NCBI GenBank assembly: GCA_030015575.1
Contig: CM057337.1
Span: 292,354,044-292,418,043 of the forward strand
DNA length: 64,000 nt
Source: Agapanthus africanus
Taxonomy: Eukaryota; Streptophyta; Magnoliopsida; Asparagales; Amaryllidaceae
Direction of reading: 5' to 3'
Positions within the stretch are counted from its first letter, which is position 1; each line of letters starts with the position of its first letter. The position numbers and the translations under genes were made by a program. Shown one piece after another: positions 35,829 through 48,522 of the stretch. The notes beneath the pieces were generated by a model. The model worked only from the letters and a program-made list of their open reading frames with translations, was not told the origin of the DNA and ran no database searches.

Positions 35829-36906
35829 TAGTGCGCTAATTGTTCATATTTTGAAATTTGAGTTGAAAAGTTTATTCTATCTATATTTTTAGATCTAAAT
35901 TCGCGCAAACCCTAAACGTGATGTTGTGATTTGTTGCGAGGAAATCTGGACTTTGTGGAGCTTGAGAAATTTTTTTCGGAGCATTCCAGAGAGCTCTAGA
36001 GGTGAACAGGAACAGTACTAAAAATTTTAGTGCAGTGATCTCTTCACGAGACCGCGATTCCGCGGCATTAGCGCTCATTTGCGGCGGATCCGCCGCGTGC
36101 TGACGTCATCCCTGCACCAAAATTTCTCAGGTATCTTCTAACTTTCTTATCTCCTCCTAAATCTGCTCCAATTAACAATTTGTTGCAGTTTTCTTTGCAA
36201 ATAATTCACAGCGCCGCAAAAAGCAAAATAAATTGTGCGTGTTTTTGATTCTTGGTTGTTTGCACATTAATACGGAAATTAAGGGGCAAAGACCAAATCC
36301 AGATTAGGTGGGGAGTTCATTACCCTTCCTAAGCCCCAAAAATCACAAACTTGCATCCGCAATTACCCTCATTAACTAAAAAAGATCTAGAGATGTCTCT
36401 AAGGACCGTCGCGCTCACTTAGGATAAGAGAAGGCCGTGGGTAATTCATTGCTTATCCGCGTTTCTTTTGTGGTGTCTAAGGCAAGTGTGTCGAAGGCTA
36501 GTGGTTACTTAATTAGGCCCACTACTTACGTAGTGGAGAACCTCCCACTTACCTGGCCACAGGAGAGACAAAGAGGCATTGGAGGATTTATCCCGCGACT
36601 TGTCTTTTGGCATTTAGGAGCGGTCTAGAGCTTTGACCTAGGCGACCACAAGAATTAGGGTTTTGCTTGTTGCATTTGTTGTGATCGTATCATTTTTTTC
36701 AAAAATTCGTATCTTTTTCAAAACAAACACCACATTCATTCTTTCCCCTAATTATAATTCACGCTGCCACTTGTACTAACCCTTTTTAGTGCAAAATATG
36801 CTGGACACGGGATTCTAGTGTCTGTTTAGTCCGCGTTTCCCCGATTGACTCCGAAGTCGGTATTTCGACATTTACCTCTCCTTTACCCACCATCACACCC
36901 ACATCG
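35829..36906 (+). other. 5' leader of Gyp1
   Basis: Non-coding. It carries a pair of GC-rich blocks (36052-36065 and 36080-36097) between AT-rich flanks similar to those in the copia leaders, and a palindromic TGACGTCA (36101-36108). The rest up to the gag ATG shows no further feature. Confidence 0.65.
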
Positions 36907-37134
36907 ATGGATCCGTCTCCATCGAACTTCTTTACCACTACTCTGCCGCCGTCCGTTGGTGCGCAGAATCCACCCCGCATCTCTCTCCAAGAGAGGTGCT
37001 ATCCTACACGAGGTCCCCTTTCCACCTGTCTTTCTATTCCACCAGCCAACGGGGAAAATTTTGAAATTAAACCCCAATACATCAACCTTCTACCAAAATT
37101 TCACGATCTCGTGTCTGAATACGCATATGCCTTT
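36907..37134 (+). pseudogene. Gyp1 gag, N-terminal part (before the Cop5 insertion)
   Basis: The ATG at 36907 starts MDPSPSNFFTTTLPPS, followed by a segment with PPANGENFEIKPQYINLLPK, which corresponds to the conserved start of the Athila gag core (family knowledge: a phrase ending in LLP.FHG). The frame reaches the Cop5 insertion at 37134 and continues in phase at 47203. Gag forms the virus-like particle and packages RNA in the cytoplasm. A competing start at 36845 is in another frame and has no homology. Confidence 0.8.
37130..37134. other. Target-site duplication of Cop5, left copy (CCTTT)
   Basis: The partner at 47198-47202 is TCTTT, one mismatch. Removing one copy restores the gag phase. 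Confidence 0.75.
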
Positions 37135-39297
37135 TGTAAGTGCACGACGGCGTCCCGGCCGTCAATCCGACGCCGGAATGCGGAAACGAAACTTTTTACG
37201 TACTTGTAAACCGGCACCACCGCGCACAAAAATCCCGGATCGGGCCATTAATCTAGTCCTAGTTAACAAGAGAAGGGGGTAGAGAGATATACCGAGCGAT
37301 TCGTGTCCTTTGGTCTTCTCGTCGTCGTCCCGATCTCCTGCGGAATGTCCGGTCTCCACCTGCTCGCCGGAAGGGCACCACGTCGCCGGCTTCTTTTACG
37401 GGCTCCCACCTCTTGACCGAGGCAACTCGGGCACGAAGTTGGCGAGCCGACGTGCCCAAGAATTGCTGTAGAATACGTGTAGTGCTCTATGTCTCATTTT
37501 GGGGTTTCTAGAAGTTAACTTTGGTAGAGGATTGATATATGGAATTTTGTGATGAACTTGGGGATTTTTGCAAGCAAGAGAGAACCAGAAATCCCCACCA
37601 AAAATCATGGGCATCCCCACCAAAGAATTGGCCTGCCACACCTCATGAGGAATAAGAATTGAGTGAATCAAGAAGAGAGAGTCAAAGTCCAAGGGGGGTG
37701 TATCTCAAGAATGCAAAAGAGAGTGTGGAGTTATCATGAAGCATGATCACAAGACAAGGTCCAACACTCCACCAACTAATCATCACTTCCAAAAGTCAAG
37801 TAATCATGAAGATAGAAGTCAACCAATGATGAAGTGAACAAGTCAAATGATGGTGGAACCATCATGACACATCAATATGCAAAGACAACCCTCCAAAATT
37901 CTTATTTGCATAAATGCAAATAAGCCCTCCTCCACCAATCTTCAGCCAAAGAAAGATACAAATGAAAATGGCCGAAACGGAAAGCAAACTGGCAACTTCA
38001 GAACACTGATCCCGTAATAATTATAGGAAAACCCCGCTACTGTATATACATACCTCATTTGTATTCCGACCGAAATACAAATGCAATGAGACAAAATCTA
38101 CACTGTACTATACTAAGATCCGGCTTAAACCAATGCCTGCTAGTATTATCCGTCCGATCATGATTCGTGCAATACCGCACTTATCTGATCGAACCCTGCC
38201 ATATCTCCATACGGCCTCTACAACGTTTCGCCCGAAACTTGAGAAAACGGTCTGTGGGGGACTCTAAAGACTCGTCAACAATTTGGCTGTAGATTTAACC
38301 ACTAGCAAGTCAGAGGTATTAGCCATACGTAACCTGCTACCAGGTATTGACCAAAAGGGACGTCGATGAGCGAACTCATCCTGACACCCTACTGATCCTG
38401 TCAGTGTCAATATCTGTTCAGTCCGGTCCGTTCGTCTATGAGCATCGCATAGCGGGCCTAGGGGGTTGGTAAAAGTCAGACCCCCAAAAGCGGTACAAGT
38501 CGTGCCAGAGTGTAGCCCAGAACACCCTGAGATACTACTGGAATACCTACCAGTAAATCTCCTGCCTCGGCCGAGGGCTTTGTGTAATGGCTCTCCTAGA
38601 CACAGCGTGACCTCACCCCCAATACCGGGAGAGACGAACCCCTGCAGATCCACTCACTGCCTCCATGTGGCTCGGGACTGTACCCAACTAAAACCTGTTT
38701 GCACGTCTCCTTTGAGCGTGGTAGGGTAGTAATCAAAATACAGTGGGAACTCACACGAGACAAATGACGATCCTCAGGTCAATGAACTAACCTGTACACA
38801 TGTCACCAGGGATCTGCTATCTGACGTCAGGTATAAGACCAACTAGCATGTTCCCGGCGAGTCCTGTCCGGTGTACTCATAACCAAATGAGCACCTGTAT
38901 ACATCTTAGGTGAACCAACTGACACCAGTGGCTTGTGAGACCGGCCACTGCCCCTCGTCGGGGTCTCGACTATATACACTAGTCTACTCTGAAGTATCGA
39001 TGCCATGTCTCGAAACTCCCACGACTAGGGACCTTTTAAGGATGTGCTTATAGACCCCAGCTCCCACGTATATGATTGCCCTCATACTGCTGGTGGTCAA
39101 GCAAGAATCCTAAGGGCTCTATCAACGTGCAATAGTGATCAGTAAGGTCACCTAAAGCAGTACACGATGATAAAGATAAACCAGATAGCATACTATCATC
39201 TTGAGTAAGACTGTCCTATCGGGATAGGTCCTCCCTCAATCATTGCAATCATGTGCCTGTGATCCAATAATTGACTCTGAGGGCACTATCTCCGACA
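37135..39297 (-). repeat. 3' LTR of Cop5
   Basis: 2163 bp, TGTAAGTGCACGACGG to ...ATCTCCGACA. A single copy of the 65-bp unit is present (about 38149-38217) where Cop1 and Cop2 have two. Inverted repeat near 38055-38083. Confidence 0.9.
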
Positions 39298-39309
39298 ATC
39301 TCCCACTTG
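39298..39309 (-). promoter_or_regulatory. Polypurine tract of Cop5
   Basis: CAAGTGGGAGAT on the minus strand next to the 3' LTR. Confidence 0.9.
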
Positions 39310-40740
39310 CACTCAAAGCTAATTATTGCGATGTCGCATACTCACAGCCCGTGTGATACCGAACACCCAACTCCTCTACTAGTCAGTCTCACAAATCCCG
39401 TTTGCGAAACTATTGCGTTCGAGGAATAGCCTCAGTGAGTGGATCCGCCATGATGTTTCTTTCTATGTCTCTCTATATCTTAAGTTCGCGGAGAAAGCCA
39501 TCTCCCGAAATGAGCAATCCCTGTCTTAGAATGTGTCTGGATGTCTGATGGGACCTAGCTCATAAATGAACTCCAAATCCAAACTTCTTAGACTGTATCG
39601 TCAACTGAACTTAATCAATATCCTGCGCCATGCCTCCCTCAGTATTGCCTTGGACCACCTGTCCAAAATACTGCCCCTCGTCAGCAAGAAAACTATAACT
39701 CTGAGAACCTCCTTGTCGTCCAGGTCACCTTGGAAGCCAGGAATGATAACTGTCTCCCGAATGAGGCTGTTGTTATCATATCCCTAGAACATCCACTTAT
39801 GTTCTAAAACTGCTTCCGACTGTTTCTCCAGGATTGGATCAATATCAACTTATTGCATCAACTGCAAAAACAACATCTAGTGTGGTACTTGACGTCTCAT
39901 GATTGACTCAATTGCCTAAGCAAGTGATCTGCCAATCATGCACATCCCTCTCCACTTTAGTCTGTAAGACATCTTTAGAGAGGGTGACTCCATCACCTGC
40001 AGGTACACCACCATGCCAGGAGTCGTTCATTCTAAATACTCTTAGAATGCTGTCTAAGTACCCAGATTGGGAAACTACCCAAATCATGATTTAAAACCAT
40101 AGATCCAGTAACCAGAATGTCTGATATTATATTTATATCCTATGTGGAGAAACCACTGTGTGATAACCAAAGTATAACCGATCGTAGTATAGGAATATCA
40201 CTTCCTACTCTGTGTATGTCATCCAAAATACCAGGACATCACACCCTACTACCTTCTTAACAGATTCATCCCCTATTCTGATGAAGTCAAACCTATGACT
40301 GTCACATCAGAAATAGATGATCTATCTCCGCTATATCAGCTTTAGTCTATAAATAGACATAAGCCACCTGTCCATTATGCTTCCGCTGCTCCCACTGACC
40401 ATGACAACCCTCTGGCAGAGTCATATAGACATACACTTCTAAAGCTAGTTTAGAACGACGCTATACTCATCCTCCTGCCGGGTCTCACAGTCTGGAACAA
40501 CAGCAATGGAAAGTCTGGGTAAACAAGAACCTCCCTGTCACCATCCTTGAGGCTACCGAAGTACCTCTCGGGTGCCTGAGGCTACCCACCACATCTGCGG
40601 AGTGGCCAATGGAATGTCAAACCAGATTGAATCTTTAGTTTCTTATGAAATCTTCAGTAATCGTTTGTGGTTCTGGAATCACTTCCAGTTCTGCCATACT
40701 CCCACTACTGTTTTCTGAAAAAATCCATTTTTATTAAAAC
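39310..40740 (-). pseudogene. Decayed reverse transcriptase / RNase H remnant of Cop5
   Basis: Collinear with the Cop1 remnant: a WMTYT-like degenerate equivalent of the YLDD region (about 40220), the LSKDVLQTKVER block (about 39960-39995), the shared TAG (39784-39786) and ADPLTEA (about 39433-39453). More frame breaks are present than in Cop1 or Cop2; the frame around YLDD carries an extra base. Non-functional. Confidence 0.7.
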
Positions 40741-41890
40741 TGTGGCGAGTCTAGAACAATATCACTATTGATCTTCCAGATGATAGAAAGTCAACCCTCG
40801 TCATAGCCTGGGTCAACTCACAAACAGCCATTACAGAAACGTGCCTTGAGTTATCAGGAGTCTGGTTTTAAGCATAAGCCGGACAACTCCGCGTACCTTA
40901 ACAATATCAAGATATGAACTGTTCTATATCCAATATAGATACAGAGGCACTGATTTAATTGAACCAGATTCAAATCATGCAGCTGTCTCCAGTTCACGTC
41001 AAATAAATGAAAGGAGGCCGATCAGCGTTACTCAACTTAGGAGTGCTTCCAATTATGAGTAACCTGAAAAAGAAGCAAGTTCTCTTTACCATTACTATCA
41101 ACTGAATACCACACACAAGTATCTACATCTTCGATCACCTTGAAGAATTCCGATACTTGCAACACCTGGTTCTCTACTTTATTCATATACCTATAACTTC
41201 TCAAAACTTGGACCTTGTGTTTCTACGAAACACTTGTCTAAGAATCAGAGAAGTCATAAGTAAACCGAATATAGTACGAGTACCAACCCCTCTGTCCTAA
41301 TGGGCATTGGACAATATACAATACTTTGTATAAGTCCCTTGAGTCTAATAACTCATTCACCGTGTGTCGTAGGTTGAAAACTGTACTATGGTTATGAAGA
41401 ATTACACCGCTGTTTAATGCTCCTTACCTAACCATCCACCGATATAGGTAAATGTCATCGACATAATTTCAAAAAAGGTATATCTCACTCTATAAAAATA
41501 GACATACAGATATATCAATTTGAAACTGGTGCATAACAACGGATATTCAAAACTAAATATTTTCCGACCGGCAAACAGCCCAGGCGATTTCCTCAAATAT
41601 CACCAATTACAACGAATCCCGATATAATGAGGATGATCACCTAATTCCCAATAACTTACTCCCACTCATCATCCGCAAAACCATACAGATGTGAGAAGCA
41701 TACCTGGTAAATACATACCCTGGAGTAAGTGTCAATTGGGAAATCAGTTTTCTTTTAACAGTACACAGTGAAACTGAAACTTTGAAATGTTTCGATGAGG
41801 TATCCGGGTATTCCTAGTAATGCCTCTTCCATTATCTAGATTCACAACCGTAACCGTATAATTCTTTGCCATCTCTCCAAATCCCTTTAT
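40741..41890 (-). other. Cop5 internal spacer
   Basis: Homologous to the Cop1 spacer. No coding or other feature seen. Confidence 0.5.
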
Positions 41891-41899
41891 ATATCTTTA

Positions 41900-42640
41900 G
41901 TCGTTACCTTCTGTACACCCTCTTAGGCTAAGTGGTTTTCTTCCTTCCCTACCATTCGGCACCAGCCTATGGTTTGGAAGAAGACTATCCAATAAGCATA
42001 ATGGGTGTACTGTCCTAATCCTAGGGACACTCGCAATGTGAGAGAAGGTGAAGATAAAAGACACCTGAATAAACCTTATTCCTATTTCTCCTGAACCAGA
42101 ATCCATCTCCGAACTGGAACAAGTTCCTTTCGAGTTCGTATATAACCATACGATGGAGTATCCAATAAACTGTGGATCTTCGTAGTGATACGGAGTGTTC
42201 TGAAGATATACAAAGGTGATTTAGGATTGGCGAAGAAATACTTGGTTTGGTCGTGAATAGCAATCGCAATTTACTTTGCCTCCTTACTAATCCCTTGATA
42301 TGTCTTTACTCAATACCTTCTGTACACCAGTTAGGCTAATTGGTTTTCTTCATTCCCCACCGTTTGGCACCAGCCTAAGGTTTGGAAGAAGACTATCCAA
42401 TTTGCGTAATAGGTGTACTATCTCCTAAACCAAGGAGTATTCGCAATCTGAGAGAAGGTAAAAGGAAAAGACAACTGAATAGTGATATCCGTTTTCTCCG
42501 GAACCGGAAACCATTCTCGAATAAATTCCTTCGAGTTCGTATATAACCATACGATGGTTTTGTCCAATGGAAGTGGACGTTCGTAGTAATACGGGGTGTC
42601 CTGGAGAAAAGGGTAAAAGTAGGAGTGGCAAAGAGGTTTG
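41900..42640 (-). repeat. Duplicated cassette in Cop5
   Basis: Units at about 41905-42270 and 42310-42640 with the same shared blocks as in Cop1. Frames of 69-120 codons on the minus strand, none recognised. Confidence 0.7.
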
Positions 42641-42759
42641 CAACTCTGACAATCCAAAAGCCAGTGTTAAAGAAGCTTCGGTTAATTTTGGTCACTGAGT
42701 CATAGTCTAGGGTCGGGTCAATGGTCGCTGCCAAAGAGAGAGAGAAAAGAAACACTCAG

Positions 42760-45021
42760 CGTGCACTCTAACTTAGATCAGAATGGTTACCAATTTATCT
42801 AATCTGGAAACCTCCCACTGTACCGTCAAATTCTCCTCCAAACCAGAAAGAAGAATTAGTCGGGATCACCCGAGGAGTAAACCAACTCATCAGTGGGAAT
42901 CGAGATCCAACAATCATCGCATGATAACGTGACGGAATCCGCTCACGTTATCACACTCCAGAAGTTATGCGCATATCTGGCAAGTTTCAGTTTCTTTAGA
43001 AGCTCCCGATGTGATTTTTACCCCATGCTCTTATGACCTTGACTTTGGCCAACATATCATAAGTCACATGTCAAGTTCTACCCGTCATTCTCCAGGTTAA
43101 TTTGAGCCCACCCGTACATACCCTTGACTTTGGCCAAAATAGTAGTACGACTGCCCCAAACCAACGCATTTATCTATGCTGCATATGAATACCCAATAGC
43201 TACCAATCACTGTGCCTTGACTTTGGCCAACATACACAGCTTGAATACTAATGACTACCCATAAGAAACGACGGAGGGCTACGAATGGTTTCTGGCGAAA
43301 AACCTTTAACGTAATGAACTTGATATCGTTGAAGGAACGGATAGCTTTTTAGAAAAATATAGTGACGAAAACCTTTGCTAAAGAGGTCACTCCCGGTGAA
43401 GGGATCTCGGCACTTTCCCCGTAGAATGAGGTGCAGGATATTCCAACTGAATACCACGATGCAAAGTAAAAGTAAACAACTATAGTGAAGTTATTGCCCT
43501 AACGCAAACTTCTGTCCAAGGGGTCACTCCCGATGAAGGGATCTCGGCCCTTGCCTCGTCGACTGAGGAGCTGGATATTCATAACCGAATACTACTGTGT
43601 AAAACAAAAGTGAACGTCCTTGCAATAACAGCTTTTTGAAAAATTGTTCCAACAACATCAAATAGCTTTGTTTAGTTTGCATTGATCCGAATCAATGCAG
43701 TCCCATCAATTGATCACACCTCAAAGAACGAAAATAATGACGTCCGTATATGCCATCCACATTCGCCACTAGGTCCCGTCATTACCCGTTAGGTTAGTTA
43801 ACTAACGATAGAGCGGGGACTGGACTAGCGCGGATGCAAAACATATACAACATCTACTAGTATATATATCAATATATAATTTTCGCTCAAGGCGTGATAA
43901 AATGCAACATCACAGAAATGTAATAAGCATCACAGAACAATACAGATATCTGGGATCCCCGGGTTTCACAGAGCCGCTACTGAAACCCGACGTTCCCCTG
44001 GTCGTGTGGATAGCCTGTGCAATGAAATCCTAGACCCCTACGGGCGCGGCAAGTTACCCGCCAAAACCTAAAGCTAGGCAGCCCCCTTCAGCAACGTGAA
44101 TGGACCACCCAGCACTTTACGGAATCCGGTAACTTGGGCACCCCTCCTGGGTCAACCTGTACCCCCTACGAGTGCGGCGAATAGCCCGCCAATTCTAGAG
44201 TGAGGCCCCCTCCGTCTCAACGCCATGAGATGCGGGCTCGTTGCCCTCTAGAACCTGGCTATCCGTTCACCCCACCTTGGGGTAATCCTAGTACAGAAAG
44301 TAAAATATACATACAACGGGTACATCGACCTCACCCCGGTCGTTCCCCAAAAGAATAATATACAATCAGGCGGTGACGGCAGTCCACATGTCGGACGCTC
44401 GCCCCGCAATATCAAATGTACATAATACAACAAAAACTGTACTAGCATTGCATCCAGGCTATCCCCCACGACCAATCCGCAACATCACAGCACAATCACA
44501 GAACATCAACGTGAATGTCACGTTCGCAAATCCGTCTAACCGGGCTATAGCAGTTAGACAGGATTTACCGATCAAGTAACATTCACGGTCGCAGATATAA
44601 TGTAAATACTGTGAACTAATGTGTTTAAAATTTTCAATCGATCAAATTTACCTAAGTGGGCCCCCAAGCACTACTATAGCATTTAAAGAAATTCTGGGCC
44701 CAAAAAGAATATTCCAAAACCCCTATTTTCAAGTCCAAGAGCCTCTGTAAAATTTTGATACGCTGAACAGTGAAAATGGCGGCGGAACCACGGCCCAAGC
44801 ATGGGTTTGGCCGCGGTTCCGCGGTGGGGTAATGGGTTCAGGCGACCAAATCTTACCAGAGTTCTTATACTTCCCTGCACATCATTCTGCAACTACCTGA
44901 AAAATTTTTGGAGCAAAAAAATGTTCGACAGAAACTGATGCACATGAAAACGCGGTTTTTGGAATTTTGTTCGATCGGAAATGTAAACACATTAGACAAA
45001 GCTAGACTAGGTTAATGGCCT
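42760..45021 (-). other. 5' leader of Cop5
   Basis: GC-rich inverted pair (44778-44795 and 44808-44825; the arms pair well around a short loop), GCTATA hairpin (44528-44565), conserved core (43754-43836), tandem modules, and the 16-bp motif three times near 43037, 43130 and 43217, all with the CTTTGG centre. Confidence 0.75.
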
Positions 45022-45034
45022 GGCTCTGATACCA
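45022..45034 (-). promoter_or_regulatory. tRNA-iMet primer-binding site of Cop5
   Basis: TGGTATCAGAGCC on the minus strand, one base from the LTR end. Confidence 0.95.
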
Positions 45035-45035
45035 G

Positions 45036-47197
45036 TGTAAGCGCACGGCGGTGCCCCGGCCGTCAATCCGACGCCGGAATGCGGAAACGAAACTTTTTAC
45101 GTACTTGTAAACCGGCACCACCGCACAAAAAATCCCGGATCGGGCCATTAATCTTGTCCTAGCTAACAAGAGAAGGGGTAGAGAGATATACCGAGCGATC
45201 CGTGTCTTTCGGTCTTCTCGTCGTCGTCCCGATCTCCTGCGGAATATCCGGTCTCCACCTCCTCGCCGGAAGGGCACCACGTCGCCGGCTTCTTTTACGG
45301 GCTCCCACCTCTTGACCGAGGCAACTCGGGCACGAAGTTGGCGAGCCGACGTGCCCAGGAATTGCTGTAGAATACATGTAGTGCTCTATATCTCATTATG
45401 GGATTTCTAGAAGTTGCCTTTGGTGGAGGATTGATATATGGAATTTTTTGATGAACTTAGGGATTTTTGCAAGCATGAGAGAACCAAAAATCCCCACAAA
45501 AAATCATGGGCAGCCCCACCAAAGAATTGGCCGGCCACACCTCATGAGGAATGAGAATGGAGTGAATCAAGAAGAGAGAGCCAAAGTCCAAGGGGGGTGT
45601 ATCTCAAGAATGCAAAAGAGAGTGTGGAGTTATCATGAAGCATGATCACAAGACAAGGTCCAACACTCCACCAACAAATCATCACTTCCAAAAGTCAAGT
45701 AATCATGAAGATAGAACTCAAGCAATGATGAAGTGAACAAGTCAAATGATAGTGCAACCATCATGACACATCAATATGCAAAGACAACCCTCCAAAATGC
45801 TTATTTGCATAAATGCAAATAAGCCCTCCTCCACCAATCTTCAGCCAAGGAAAGATACAAATGAAAATGGCCGAACTGGAAAGCAAACTGGCAACTTCAG
45901 AAAACTGATCCCGTAATAAATTACAGGAAAACCCCGCTACTGTATATACATACCCGCATTTGTATTCCGACCGAAATACAAATGCAATGAGACAAAATCT
46001 ACACTGTACTATACTAGGATCCGGCTTAAACCAAAGCCCGCTAGTATTATCCGTCCGATCATGATTCGTGCAATACCGCACCTATCTGATCGAACCCTGC
46101 CATATCTCCATACGGCCTCTACAGCGTTTCGCCCGAAACTTGAGAAAACGGACTGTGGGGGACTCTAAAGACTCGTCAATACTTTGGCTGTGGATTTAAC
46201 CACTAGCAAGTCAGAGGTATTAGCCATACGTAACCTGCTACCAGGTATTGACCAAATGGGACGTCGATGAGCGAACTCATCCTGACACCCTACTGAGCCT
46301 GTCTGTGACAATATCCGTACAGTCCGGTCCGTTCGTCTATGAGCATCGCATGGCGGGCCTAGGGGGTTGGTAAAAGTCAGACCCCCAAAAGCGGTACAAG
46401 TCGTGTCGGATTGTAGCCCAGAACATCCTGAGATACTACTTGAATACCTACCAGTAAATTTCCTGCCTCGGCCGAGGGCTTTGTGTAATAGCTCTCCTAG
46501 ACACAGCGCGACCTCACCCCCAATACCGGGAGAGACGAATCCCTGCAGATCCGCTCATTTCCTCCATCTGGCTCGGGACTGTACCCAACTAAAACATGTT
46601 TGCACGTCTCCTTTGAGTGTGGTAGGGTAGTAATCAAAGTACAGTGGGAACTCACACGAGACAAATGATGATCCTCAAGTCGATGAACTAACCTGTACAC
46701 ATGTCACCAGGGAACTGCTATCTGACGTCAGGTATAAGACCAACTAGCATGTTCCCGGCGAGTCCTGTCCGGTGTACTCATAACTCAATGAGCACCGTAT
46801 ACATCTTAGGTGAACCAACTGACACCCGTGGCTTGTGAGACCGGCCACCGCCCCTCGTCGGGGTCTCGACTGTATACACTAGTCTACTCTGGATTATCGA
46901 TGCCCTGTCTCGAAACTCCCACGACTAGGGACCTTTTAAGGATATGCTTATAGACCCCAGCTCCCACGTATATGATCGCCCTCATACTGCTGGTGGTCAT
47001 GCAAGAATCCTATGGGCTCTATCAACGTGCAATAGTGATCAGTAAGATCACCTAAAGCAGTACACGATGATAAAGATAAACCAGATAGCATACTATCATC
47101 TTGAGTAAGACTGTCCTATCGGGATAGGTCCTCCCTCAATCATTGCAATCATGTGCCTGTGATCCAATAATTGACTCTGAGGCCACTATCTCCAACA
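45036..47197 (-). repeat. 5' LTR of Cop5
   Basis: 2162 bp, TGTAAGCGCACGG to CTCCAACA. Partner of 37135-39297. It holds the perfect stem GCATTTGTATT/AATACAAATGC (45956-45985). Confidence 0.9.
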
Positions 47198-47202
47198 TCT
47201 TT
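47198..47202. other. Target-site duplication of Cop5, right copy (TCTTT)
   Basis: Matches CCTTT at 37130-37134 except for the first base. Confidence 0.75.
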
Positions 47203-48522
47203 ATAACCAAATTTGAAAATGTATGCGCAATGATGGGTACTTCACAGCTTTCTGTGGATGCTATGCGTGTACGTCTTCTCCCATTTACCTTGTGCGATAT
47301 AGCCGAGAAGTGGCTGTATAACACTACCGCACATTCCATTTCAAATTGGGAAGAATTCGTCAAAGCATTCCTTAAGAAATTCTACCCACATCATAAGACA
47401 GCTCGAGTCCGTAGCGAAATAAATCAATTCACCCAGCTTCCAAATGAACCATTTTCAAAATGTCTTGAACGCTTCAAGGATCTGTTAGTTCAATGTCCAC
47501 ATAACGGCATCCCGAGATGGGATCTGTGCCGAATCATTTATGAGGGCATTAATCCTAACACAAGACAGACCCTTGAATCCATGTGTCAAGACAATTTTAT
47601 GACCGAAGACGATGGGGAAGCCTGCAAATTCTTAGAAGATTTCGCTGAAAAATCTTTACAGTGGGAGGGTGTGAGTCAATCGTCTAGGGATGGCAATGAT
47701 ATTTCCATAGAAGTTAGAGCTGAAATTTCAGCTTTACACAAGAAATTCGATGCTATGGAAAACAAATTTTTAGCTGCCGCCCTAAATAAAATGTCATTCT
47801 CCAAAACTGTATGTGGATGCTGTTCTGATCCTTCTCACTTGACGGAAGAATGTCCGCTTCAATGTCATGAGCATATCAATTCTGCCTACCAACAAAGACA
47901 TAGAAACGACCCATTTTCTTCCACATATAATCAGGGTTGGAAGAATCACCCTAATTTTTCTTGGAACCAATCACAATCTCAAAACACGGTTCCAACCCAA
48001 AACAATTTCCAAAGGGCTCCTCCACCACAACAGCAACCATTTCCATTGAGTCAGCACCCCTTCCAAGCAAAAAACTTCCAAAATTCGGTCAACACACCCG
48101 CACCGTCTAGTCCTTTACAGTTGACCGGGACTGATGAATTCTCTTCATTCATGAATTTGATTTTGACATTAAAGACTTCCATCGATGATATAAAGTGAAA
48201 CTCCACTTCTCAAAGTGAGACTATTAAATCGGTGGAAGAAGAAATTGCACGATTAAAAGCTGAAATGAGTGCAAGAGAGAAAGGGAAACTTCCAGCTCAA
48301 CCTTCACCCAATCCTGGCTATTCACACCATGTGAATGCAATCACGTTGAGATCTGGAAGAGTGCTTGACAATCATGTTGGGGAAGAGATTGAGGACACTG
48401 AAAAATCTATCAATGACACCCCGGCTGAGACCTTTCCTTCCATTTCTACTTCTACTTCTACTTCTGACCCCAGTTCTTCTACCCCACCACCTTCTTTCGA
48501 GCCTATTCTTCGTTTACCATAA
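47203..48522 (+). pseudogene. Gyp1 gag, main part, with CCHC knuckle
   Basis: Continues the frame from 37134. The core contains KFENVCAMM, ISNWEEFVKAFLKKFYPHHK and LERFKDLLVQCPHNG, which align closely with Athila gag (typical: WEEM..KFLKKFFP and ERFKDLL..CPHHG). A zinc knuckle CGCCSDPSHLTEEC (CX2CX4HX4C) follows near 47813-47854, then a Gln/Asn/Pro-rich stretch with NQGWKNHPNFSWNQ. A TGA stop (48196-48198) interrupts. The same frame resumes and includes an acidic/basic helix and NAITLRSGRVL, a hallmark joining gag to protease in this group, then a Ser/Thr/Pro-rich linker and a TAA (48520-48522). Two stops mean it is not translated whole. Confidence 0.85.

Larger units (their letters stand above)
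37135..47197 (-). mobile_element. Cop5: complete non-autonomous Angela-like copia element inside Gyp1 gag
   Basis: The only copia copy with both LTRs and both target sites in view: 5' LTR 45036-47197 and 3' LTR 37135-39297 (minus strand). Total 10,063 bp. The internal part has the family layout: leader, duplicated cassette, spacer, decayed pol. There is no usable gag or pol frame. The LTRs differ by about 5% in the parts I compared, with many C/T changes. Confidence 0.9.

Noticed and set aside
36845..37282. 145-codon frame overlapping the Gyp1 gag start
   Set aside because: Wrong frame relative to the gag homology and it runs across the Cop5 junction.
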